Below, one piece after another: positions 1-6,028 of a stretch of DNA of 6,129 nt (position 1 is the first letter of the stretch; every line of letters starts with the position of its first letter). Both the position numbers and the translations under genes were made by a program. The notes below the pieces were generated by a model. The model worked only from the letters and a program-made list of their open reading frames with translations, did no database searches and was not told the DNA's origin. Source of the DNA: Acidobacteriota bacterium (GTDB taxonomy: Bacteria; Acidobacteriota; Blastocatellia; Pyrinomonadales; Pyrinomonadaceae); assembly GCA_003222835.1 (NCBI GenBank), contig QHXE01000203.1, forward strand, positions 1-6,129. The letters run 5' to 3'.

Positions 1-1194
1 CGCAGCGGTGACGACAGCGCCGATCGCGAACACGGTGACTGCGGTGACAGCCATCGCTGTTGCGTAACTCATTCTCTCGGCGAAAAGGGCTTCAATATAA
101 GCAACGGATCCGGCTAACAACACGCCGCATTGGTAGGCGAAGCCCGGGAGAAAGCCACGGACAGAGTCAGGCGACAACTCCGAAAGGTGCGCCGGGATGA
201 TTCCCCAAGCACCCTGCACCATAAACTGCATCACGAATGCGCCAACAATCAGCAGGGCGAGTGATGGCGCGAACGCCCACAACGGAATCGCCACTATGGC
301 GCAAAGCAACGCGCAAATCATTGCACGGCGACGACCGAAACGGTCTGACAAGAATCCAAAAAGAATGCCACCGATGATAGCGCCAACCATAGAGATCGCA
401 GTAACTGCCATTCGCTGAGCCGGACCGAATCCCCAGTAGCGCTCTAAGAAAGTTGGATACATGTCCTGCGTTCCATGGGAGATGAAGTTCATCATCATCA
501 TCAATAGTGTCAGATAAATGAAAAGCTTCCAGTGCGAAGCGATGCCACGGCCCAGGTCTTTCCAGCTTTCGTGCCGAGTTTCCTTCCACACCTCTGATTC
601 CTTCACCTTCACGCGCACAAATAACGCTAACAGCGCCGGCAATCCACCAATGAAGAACATCGGTCGCCAGCCCCACCGCGGCAGCACAATCAAAGAACAG
701 ATGGCAGCCAGTAAATATCCTGCCGCGTAGCCTTCTTGCAGCAACCCTGACAACACGCCCCGCAAACGCGGCGGAACTTTCTCCATGGCCAGCGAGGCGC
801 CCACGCCCCACTCGCCGCCCATGCCGATGCCGAAGAGTGCCCGCAGCACCAGAAAAGTGGCGTAGTTTGGCGCTAGGCCCGATAGCACTTCGACGATTGA
901 ATAGAAAATCAGATCCAGTATCAAAGGCAATCGCCGTCCGTACCGGTCCGCAAGCAAGCCGAAGATAAATGCGCCTACCGGCCGAAACGCGAGCGTAATC
1001 GCAATGGTGAAAGCGATATCGCGATCCGGCCGATGAAATTCTTTAGCGATTGCGGTCAGAGTGACGACGACGAGAAAGAAATCGAATGCGTCTAGCATCC
1101 AACCGAGAAAGCCCGCGAATAGAGCGGCGCGATGGTCGTCCTTTTCGATAGGGGTTTGGGCGCGCGCAGTCTGCGCTACTTCCTTTTCTTGCAT
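1..1194 (-). CDS. MFS transporter, SHS (Jen1/lactate-type) family, C-terminus cut by window edge
   Basis: Inner-membrane proton symporter, probably for lactate, pyruvate or a similar monocarboxylate. The frame is open from an ATG at 1194 to base 1, giving 398 residues with no stop. SHS proteins are usually little over 400 residues, so only a short C-terminal tail should be missing. Visible signatures: GWMLDAFDFF in the first membrane segment (residues 31-40), MFS motif A GLLADRYGRR (79-88), RALFGIGMGGEWGVG (118-132), a second motif-A copy GFLSDRFGRRR (280-290), and NFISHGTQDMYPT (236-248). The last matches the Jen1 signature Nxx[S/T]Hx[S/T]QDxxxT at every fixed position, which favours carboxylate over sialate as substrate. 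About ten hydrophobic segments can be counted. The start lies 22 bases after the receptor stop and lacks a clear Shine-Dalgarno, so it is probably co-transcribed with the receptor. Family is secure; exact substrate is inferred. Confidence 0.9.
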   Translation of the reverse strand, partial: MQEKEVAQTARAQTPIEKDDHRAALFAGFLGWMLDAFDFFLVVVTLTAIAKEFHRPDRDIAFTIAITLAFRPVGAFIFGLLADRYGRRLPLILDLIFYSIVEVLSGLAPNYATFLVLRALFGIGMGGEWGVGASLAMEKVPPRLRGVLSGLLQEGYAAGYLLAAICSLIVLPRWGWRPMFFIGGLPALLALFVRVKVKESEVWKETRHESWKDLGRGIASHWKLFIYLTLLMMMMNFISHGTQDMYPTFLERYWGFGPAQRMAVTAISMVGAIIGGILFGFLSDRFGRRRAMICALLCAIVAIPLWAFAPSLALLIVGAFVMQFMVQGAWGIIPAHLSELSPDSVRGFLPGFAYQCGVLLAGSVAYIEALFAERMSYATAMAVTAVTVFAIGAVVTAA

Positions 1195-1216
1195 GAAGGT
1201 CGGGCGGAATGTGTTC

Positions 1217-4200
1217 TTAGAAAGTAAACTTCAATCCAAGTTGTATCTGCCGGGACGTCGTCGTCGTTGAAGTAATCTTTCCAAATGTCGGAGAGACGGC
1301 CCCGGCAGCATTCGTGAACGAAGTCAGTCCCGACGGTATGGAAAAGTTTGGATGGTTGGGTAGATTGAAGATTTCGCCGCGGAACTGTAGCGTGTTGGTT
1401 TCGCTAAGCTTGAATGTCTTCACCACCGAAGCATCAATCATCACCAAGCCAGGACTGGTCAAGGTATTACGCCCCAGGCTGCCCTGTGTGTTTGCAGGCG
1501 GGAGCGCGAACGCCGCGATGTTCAGGTACTTCGCGGGGTCGCCCAGGATCGGATTGACTCCGGTTACGGCATCAGGTCTGTCATTAGCCGAAAAGCTGGT
1601 CGTATTGAGATTGCCCGAACCGTTAAAGCCCAGACGGATTGTGAAAGGCGGACCGGAAGCAATTGCCGCGATGTTATTCAACTGCCAGCCTTTGAGCAGC
1701 ACGGCCTTCGCTCCTTTCGCGCCTTTCGCAAAGGGCAAGTCCCACGTCCAGTTGAAAGCAAGACTGTGCCTGACAGCGAAGGCTGACAATCCGCGATCGG
1801 TCGTGCGCTGGTACCAGTTCGATACGTACTGCACATTATTGTTGAAGTCCTGAGAGTTGATGCCGCTCGCGTCATCAACCGAATGCGCGAAAGTGTAGGA
1901 AAGCTGCGCTCTGAAGCCACGTGAATAACGCTTGATCACGCTGAGCTGAGCTGAGTTGTAAAACGACTGAGCGTCCGTGATTCGCTGGAAAATGCCGAGG
2001 AAGTTTTTGTTGCGCCGTCCGAGCGCTGGTTGAAACACGGTTCGCCCATTCACGATGCCAAACGGCGCCAGGTTCGCCTCGCCAATGCGTATTAAATGGT
2101 TGCCGCGTGAGCCGGCATAACCGATCGTCACATCCACGTTGCCGGGCAAGGAGCGCTGAAGGCTCAAGTTGTACTGCATGATGTAGGGATTTTGCAGGTC
2201 GAAGTTGATCGTCTGCACCAGCGGCAGGACGTTGCCTGGGTTCTTCGTGCCGATCAAGGCCGCCAAACCTGTTAGCGAAACATTCGTAAGCGAGCTGCGG
2301 AACATGAACGGCGGGTTTAGTGCGCCCGAGAAGACGTAATACTTGGGCAATATCTCGTCATAGAAGATCCCAAAGCCGGCCCGCACTGATGTCTTGCCGT
2401 CTCTGAACGGATCCCACGCCACACCAATTCGTGGCGCAAAATTATGCACCGAAGGGTTCGAGTGCCAAGGGTCGCCCACGGTGATGGCAGGGTCCGACGG
2501 AGTTCGGAGGTTCGAAATCTTGCCCTGCTTTTCTGTCGGTGTTGTGACAAATTCATAGCGCAGTCCCAGATTCAGCGTAAGATTCGGCCGCACCTTATAA
2601 TCGTCCTGCGCGTAAAACCCCCACAACCATTGACGATAGGCCCGCACCCCATCCTGCTCCTGCGGCAGCACCCAGTCTATCTGTCCGACTTGTCCCTTCA
2701 GGAACGCCGTAACGTTGTTAAAGGTAACGATGCCACCAAGCTGGCTCAGACTATACTGATTGAACTGGATGCGCTGACCCTGAAAACCAAGCCGCAACGA
2801 ATGAGCGCCATGAGTCCAAAACAACGAATCGCTCCATTGATAATTGTTGAGCCGGTCAAAACGCGGCAGCCGAAAATCACCACCGATATCGCTTGCCACG
2901 CCCCGTACTGTAATGAAGCCCAGCGGTTCGCCCGGCACAAACAGCGACGACGTCGGAAGCTCGACAGTCCGCACGCTGCGGGCCAACTGGGTGGAGCGAT
3001 TAAATCCGATTCGAAGCGTGTTAAGGAGCGTTGGTGAAAAGGTGTGCTGATGTTCGATGGTCAGATACTGATTACGCGAGCGCTCTTTGGTGAACGAGTC
3101 AGGAGGCGTGGCCGCTGACCACCGGTTTACATTTCCGTTATCCAGGGTATAGCGCCCGAAGATTGTGTTCTTCGTGGAGAAGGTATGGTCAATGCGACCC
3201 TGAAAAAAATCTTCATTTGTCGGTTGCGTGCGAGAAAAGAAGTATTCGGCAACGCCGCCGCCGAGGTTGCCTCCATTCGCGTGCGGAAACAGTTTGTCCA
3301 CTAGTACGGCGGCATCAGGGTTCACGGTAAACGGCGTCTGACCGGGAATAATGCCCTGCCGCGCGTTGTCATCGGGCACCGATGTCAGACCGGTAATCCC
3401 CAAACGCTCGCGCAATCCTTCGTAAGCTGCGAAAAAGAAAGTCTTGTCCTTGCGGATGGGACCTCCTATGACGCCGCCAAACTGGTTGCGCTTGAACGAC
3501 GGTATCGGATCAGACGCCCGATCGAAGAAATTCTTTGCATCCAGCGCCGAGTTGCGATGAAATTCGAACATCGAGCCGTGAAAGGCATTCGTGCCCGAGC
3601 GAGTGACGGCGTTGATGACTCCTCCTGCCGAGCGGCCAAATTCGGCAGAGTATGCATTGGTCAACACCTGAAACTCGAGGACGGCATCGACTCCAAGGAG
3701 CACGCCACCTACCGAGCCGGGCGTCTTGTTATAGACGTTATTGATGTCCGTGCCATCCAGGAGAAAATTGTTGTGTTCGGGGCGCGCACCATTAATGGAG
3801 ATCTTCGGCGTGCGACCGCCTACGACGTCACTGCCGGCCGCCAGCGCCGGCGTAACTCCGGTTTGCAGCAGTGCCAGTTGCTGAAACGAGCGGCCGTTCA
3901 ATGGCAGGTCCCGGATCTGCTTGTCGTTCACCAGTCCGCTCATCGCGGCGGAAGTGGTATTGACCGTGGTAGCGTCAGCAAGAACATTGACTTGGCTGGC
4001 AATGTCGCCCGGCGAAAGCGTCACGTCAATGACGAGTTCTTGCCCAACCGCCAGTTTGATTCTCTGTCGAAGCTCTTTCAGGTATCGTCCTGCTCCATCA
4101 GTTTCGATCTGCCGAGACGCATCCGTGTAGATATTCCGCGCCGCAACCTTGGCCGAAACAATTGCCGCTCCATTCGAATCGGTGACGATTCCCTGAATGC

Positions 4201-4276
4201 TGGCACTGACGGTTTGTGCCGAACTCGAGCCAGCGCAAATTAACAACATTAGCAGCAGTCCCATTGTAACTCGCAT
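1217..4276 (-). CDS. Oar-like TonB-dependent outer-membrane receptor with carboxypeptidase-regulatory-like domain
   Basis: Outer-membrane beta-barrel receptor of 1019 residues, of the type greatly expanded in Acidobacteria. A leftward frame could open further up at a TTG (4294). The ATG at 4276 is preferred because the Shine-Dalgarno at 4284-4291 lies inside that six-codon extension. Residues 1-20 form a Sec signal peptide (hydrophobic LLLMLLI core, likely cleavage after SSSA). Next come a short carboxypeptidase-regulatory-like fold (about 25-90), a plug-like region with DLPLNGRSFQQL (123-134), NGARPEHNNFLLDGTDINN (162-180) and EFGRSAGGVINAVTRSGTN (212-230), then a long barrel. It ends in RGEIFNLPNHPNF and a terminal LGLKFTF, whose final Phe suits barrel assembly. 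No TonB box was recognised. The regulatory-like domain seems to lack its middle strands: GRYL (63-66) is followed directly by KELRQRIKLAVGQ. The ligand is unknown; the adjacent carboxylate transporter is only a hint. It heads the leftward pair. Confidence 0.93.
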   Translation of the reverse strand: MRVTMGLLLMLLICAGSSSAQTVSASIQGIVTDSNGAAIVSAKVAARNIYTDASRQIETDGAGRYLKELRQRIKLAVGQELVIDVTLSPGDIASQVNVLADATTVNTTSAAMSGLVNDKQIRDLPLNGRSFQQLALLQTGVTPALAAGSDVVGGRTPKISINGARPEHNNFLLDGTDINNVYNKTPGSVGGVLLGVDAVLEFQVLTNAYSAEFGRSAGGVINAVTRSGTNAFHGSMFEFHRNSALDAKNFFDRASDPIPSFKRNQFGGVIGGPIRKDKTFFFAAYEGLRERLGITGLTSVPDDNARQGIIPGQTPFTVNPDAAVLVDKLFPHANGGNLGGGVAEYFFSRTQPTNEDFFQGRIDHTFSTKNTIFGRYTLDNGNVNRWSAATPPDSFTKERSRNQYLTIEHQHTFSPTLLNTLRIGFNRSTQLARSVRTVELPTSSLFVPGEPLGFITVRGVASDIGGDFRLPRFDRLNNYQWSDSLFWTHGAHSLRLGFQGQRIQFNQYSLSQLGGIVTFNNVTAFLKGQVGQIDWVLPQEQDGVRAYRQWLWGFYAQDDYKVRPNLTLNLGLRYEFVTTPTEKQGKISNLRTPSDPAITVGDPWHSNPSVHNFAPRIGVAWDPFRDGKTSVRAGFGIFYDEILPKYYVFSGALNPPFMFRSSLTNVSLTGLAALIGTKNPGNVLPLVQTINFDLQNPYIMQYNLSLQRSLPGNVDVTIGYAGSRGNHLIRIGEANLAPFGIVNGRTVFQPALGRRNKNFLGIFQRITDAQSFYNSAQLSVIKRYSRGFRAQLSYTFAHSVDDASGINSQDFNNNVQYVSNWYQRTTDRGLSAFAVRHSLAFNWTWDLPFAKGAKGAKAVLLKGWQLNNIAAIASGPPFTIRLGFNGSGNLNTTSFSANDRPDAVTGVNPILGDPAKYLNIAAFALPPANTQGSLGRNTLTSPGLVMIDASVVKTFKLSETNTLQFRGEIFNLPNHPNFSIPSGLTSFTNAAGAVSPTFGKITSTTTTSRQIQLGLKFTF

Positions 4277-4283
4277 GACAAGA

Positions 4284-4291
4284 TCCTCCTT
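4284..4291 (-). promoter_or_regulatory. Strong Shine-Dalgarno of the TonB-dependent receptor
   Basis: On the minus strand the bases read AAGGAGGA, a near-complete complement of the 16S rRNA tail, with seven bases before the ATG at 4276. It fixes the receptor start and rules out the upstream TTG at 4294, which would place this site inside the coding region. It is the only strong ribosome-binding site seen for any of the four genes. No convincing -35/-10 pair was found for the receptor in the region further upstream. Confidence 0.85.
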
Positions 4292-4410
4292 CAAGAGTTA
4301 GTGCCTCAATCGGCAAGAACTTATCCGCCCGGACGTACTGGAAGCCAGGTCGCTATTCTTCGCGTGACGCTCTCGGGCGCAATGTGTCCAAAGTAATCTC
4401 GGTGCTCACG

Positions 4411-4441
4411 TTGACTCAAGGTTAGTTCCGAGAACTATAAT
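4411..4441 (+). promoter_or_regulatory. Candidate sigma-70-type promoter for msrP in the divergent spacer
   Basis: Within the 251-base spacer between the receptor and msrP, TTGACT (4411-4416) and a perfect TATAAT (4436-4441) stand 19 bases apart on the + strand, slightly longer than the ideal 17. Transcription would start near 4448, leaving a leader of about 80 bases before the msrP ATG. The -35 box is part of a 9-base palindrome, TTGACTCAA (4411-4419), which could bind a dimeric regulator. Acidobacterial promoters do not always follow the E. coli consensus, so this is a candidate only. The rest of the spacer shows no ORF, RNA gene or convincing terminator. Confidence 0.45.
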
Positions 4442-4527
4442 CTATTCCCGTATGTCGGTGAAACAATAAAATCGCTCGAATCTTTACCGAGCCAACCAGG
4501 AATGATTGCCGCCGCGTTAACATTTCC

Positions 4528-5478
4528 ATGCTGATCAAAAGACCCAGCGATATCAAGTCGAGCGAAATTACCGATCAAACAACCTATCTGAATCGTCGCT
4601 TTTTTATGCGCGGCGCGATTCTGGCGGGTTCGGCGACGGCTACGGGACTGCTCTATCGCAAACTAAATCCGCCACCCGCGATTGTGGAAGAGCGGCCAAA
4701 AATTGCCGGTTTGGTTAAGCCGCCGACCGATGAAGCGATTCGCGGCGGGTTCAAGGTGAACGAGCCTCTTACTTCGCTCGAAGACATAACCAACTACAAT
4801 AACTTTTATGAGTTCTCGACTGAGAAGCGGTCGGTAGCTACGGAAGCGCGCGGTTTTGTCACGCGACCTTGGGCGGTAGAGGTCGGCGGGTTGGTCGGCA
4901 AGCCGAAGGTCTTCGATATCGATGATTTGCTAAAGCTCGCGCCTCAGGAAGAGCGCATCTATCGTCATCGCTGTGTCGAGGGATGGTCGATGGTGATTCC
5001 ATGGGTCGGTTTTCCGCTGGCAGCGCTGCTGAAGCAGGTCGAACCGCTCTCGTCCGCGCGTTACGCGGCGTTTCAGACTTTGCTTGATCCAAAGCGAATG
5101 CCGAATCAAAAGACCGGCGTGCTGGATTGGCCGTACGTCGAAGGCCTGCGGCTGGACGAAGCGCTGAATCCGTTGGCGATTCTAGCGACTGGAATGTATG
5201 GCCAAACGATGCCGCCTCAGGACGGTGCGCCGATTCGTCTGGTCGTGCCGTGGAAGTATGGTTTCAAGAGCATCAAGTCGATCGTAAAGATTATGCTGGT
5301 CGCGGATCAGCCGCCTACGACCTGGAACATCGAAAGCCCGGGCGAATATGGGTTTTATTCGAACGTAAACCCGAACGTCGATCATCCGCGCTGGAGCCAG
5401 AAGATGGAGCATCGCATCGGCGAGTTCGGATCGCGCCCAACGCTTGCCGCCCAAACGCTTGACCATTCTGTCGGTTGA
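4528..5478 (+). CDS. msrP: MsrP, periplasmic methionine sulfoxide reductase catalytic subunit; 3' end replaced at a rearrangement junction
   Basis: Molybdopterin enzyme (YedY family) that reduces methionine sulfoxide in periplasmic proteins with electrons from MsrQ. The 316-residue frame begins MLIKRPSDIKSSEIT, typical of the family, which supports ATG 4528 although no Shine-Dalgarno precedes it. A Tat signal NRRFFMRG (22-29) is followed by a hydrophobic stretch. Conserved blocks are NYNNFYEF (89-96), RHRCVEGWSMVIPW (147-159-region) with Cys149 as the expected Mo ligand, PPQDGAPIRLVVPWKYG (229-245) and EYGFYSNVNPNVDHPRWSQ (273-291). Up to about residue 304 (GSRP) it is normal. The last residues, TLAAQTLDHSVG, are unlike the family because from 5437-5439 the DNA is the antisense strand of msrQ. 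The genuine end, [10 protein letters not shown] through DLRANY, is on the minus strand at 6029-6129. Rejoined, MsrP would be 328 residues, close to the 334 of the E. coli protein. Identity is secure; intactness in the organism cannot be judged here. Confidence 0.95.
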   Translation: MLIKRPSDIKSSEITDQTTYLNRRFFMRGAILAGSATATGLLYRKLNPPPAIVEERPKIAGLVKPPTDEAIRGGFKVNEPLTSLEDITNYNNFYEFSTEKRSVATEARGFVTRPWAVEVGGLVGKPKVFDIDDLLKLAPQEERIYRHRCVEGWSMVIPWVGFPLAALLKQVEPLSSARYAAFQTLLDPKRMPNQKTGVLDWPYVEGLRLDEALNPLAILATGMYGQTMPPQDGAPIRLVVPWKYGFKSIKSIVKIMLVADQPPTTWNIESPGEYGFYSNVNPNVDHPRWSQKMEHRIGEFGSRPTLAAQTLDHSVG

Positions 5479-5865
5479 GGTAATCGCCAGCGGCAGCATT
5501 AAAAAGAAAGCCGTCATGCCGATCGCTATGAACGGTCGCTTCGCCACATCGCCAGGAATGGTTTTCAGATGAAAGAAACGGTCGAAGGCCACATAAGTCA
5601 TCAGATGAAGTGATCCATAAAAGAACGCGAAAAGCCCCAGCATACGACGAAACTTGATTAACCAATTCAACCCGGTAATCCGTCTCGCCGGCGTAACTCC
5701 CAGACTGATTAGCAGAAACACCAGTGTCAACATCCCGGTCGTGCGGGTAACAAACTCCAAAGGATTCGCCCCGACCTGCTTTCGATACACATCCCATAAC
5801 AGTAGTGTAAGCGGCACGAGGCCATTGACGAAGAGAACGAGTTTGGCGAAGCGTGTGTCTTTCAT
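5182..5865 (-). CDS. msrQ: MsrQ haem membrane subunit, first two-thirds only, running on into antisense msrP
   Basis: MsrQ is the inner-membrane b-haem protein that passes quinol electrons to MsrP. From ATG 5865, residues 1-143 are authentic: four hydrophobic segments (about 8-24, 43-57, 75-95, 111-128), WDVYRKQVGANPLEFVTRTTG (from residue 24), RRMLGLFAFFYGSLHLMTY (73-91) with His87 matching E. coli haem-region His91, and the AITSTD...LGGKRW block ending at Trp143 (codon 5439-5437). In the family, LGGKRW is followed by QRLHRLVY and two more membrane helices carrying the remaining haem histidines. Here residues 144-227 (ARSELADAMLHLL onward) are simply the reverse complement of msrP and have no meaning as MsrQ. 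Only 5437-5865 is therefore msrQ-derived, against a usual length near 200-210 residues. No Shine-Dalgarno is evident. In the undisturbed locus it would follow msrP on the same strand. Confidence 0.88.
   Translation of the reverse strand: MKDTRFAKLVLFVNGLVPLTLLLWDVYRKQVGANPLEFVTRTTGMLTLVFLLISLGVTPARRITGLNWLIKFRRMLGLFAFFYGSLHLMTYVAFDRFFHLKTIPGDVAKRPFIAIGMTAFFLMLPLAITSTDRMVKRLGGKRWARSELADAMLHLLAPARMIDVRVYVRIKPIFARAFDVPGRRRLIRDQHNLYDRLDALETILPRHDQTNRRTVLRRHRLAIHSSR
5414..5438 (+). repeat. Left copy of a 25-base inverted repeat, within msrP
   Basis: These 25 bases, which encode the msrP residues IGEFGSRP and flanking bases, recur exactly as the reverse complement at 6105-6129. Both copies are msrP sequence in the msrP frame, so this is one locus present twice rather than an unrelated repeat. 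The left copy ends at the rearrangement junction. Confidence 0.95.
5437..5438. other. Rearrangement junction joining msrP sense to msrQ antisense
   Basis: Left of this point the + strand encodes msrP through GSRP. From here rightward it is the antisense of the msrQ codons for LGGKRW. The displaced msrP copy at the window's right end shows that the authentic base after the shared CCC is T, whereas 5439 is A. The two CC bases can belong to either partner, so the join carries at least 2 bases of microhomology. Confidence 0.85.
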
Positions 5866-5890
5866 GGCTAAGGAATTTGAGTACCGCGGG

Positions 5891-6001
5891 GAAACCTCAA
5901 GGTCAGGAAGGGTGGCTTGCCCCCGCTGCTTTGTAAATTCATCTACCTCAAAATTAAGACTAAGCGCGGGGGCAAGCCACCCTTCCTGACCTTGAGGTTT
6001 C
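5891..6001. repeat. Perfect 36-base hairpin repeat in the msrP-msrQ spacer (REP/MITE-like)
   Basis: Arms at 5891-5926 and 5966-6001 are exact reverse complements over 36 bases, around a 39-base AT-rich loop (5927-5965). Counting inward from the outer end the left arm reads GAAACCTCAAGG then TCAGGAAGGGTGGCTTGCC and a C-rich tip. It fills most of the 163-base spacer, about 27 bases from the msrP stop and 25 from the msrQ start. The transcript would fold into a very stable stem, but no U-run follows on either strand, so it is not a standard intrinsic terminator. It encodes nothing. The length and perfection suggest a dispersed palindromic element or a non-autonomous transposon remnant. No target-site duplication was seen. 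An 8-base direct repeat, CTGCCAAC (6001-6008 and 6017-6024), adjoins it on the msrP side. Confidence 0.85.
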
Positions 6002-6028
6002 TGCCAACCGGACTTCCTGCCAACGAAT

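Noticed and set aside
487..500. Run of four ATG codons (MMMM) in the MFS gene
   Set aside because: In frame in a hydrophobic membrane segment just before the Jen1 motif; no sign of an internal start or a repeat mechanism.
167..811. A 214-codon minus-strand frame inside the MFS gene
   Set aside because: It is a shifted frame of the transporter. The true frame, without a stop in the window, gives a clean SHS protein with all motifs.
1712..1740. GAKGAK tandem in the receptor
   Set aside because: A short duplication in a probable periplasmic turn, common in these barrels and without clear consequence.
1941..1955. Three tandem CTGAG units inside the receptor gene
   Set aside because: Five-base units explained by coding of NSAQLS-type barrel residues. 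Changing unit number would shift the frame, but three copies are too few to call a contingency locus.
2444..3037. A 197-codon open frame on the + strand
   Set aside because: Antisense to the receptor barrel, with a basic low-information translation and no recognisable motif.
3557..4243. A 228-codon open frame on the + strand
   Set aside because: It lies wholly antisense to the receptor's signal, plug and early barrel region, and its translation resembles no protein I know. The receptor frame explains the DNA.
4277..4294. TTG at 4294 as the receptor start
   Set aside because: The strong AAGGAGGA site would fall inside the extra six codons, whereas it is perfectly spaced from the ATG at 4276.
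4448..4527. Molybdenum-cofactor riboswitch in the msrP leader
   Set aside because: The leader is only about 80 bases, AT-rich in its first part, with no multi-helix architecture that I can recognise. Only a weak short pairing is visible.
5866..6028. Intrinsic terminator after msrP
   Set aside because: The stem is strong but very long, with a 39-base loop and no U-tract on either side, so a palindromic repeat element fits better.
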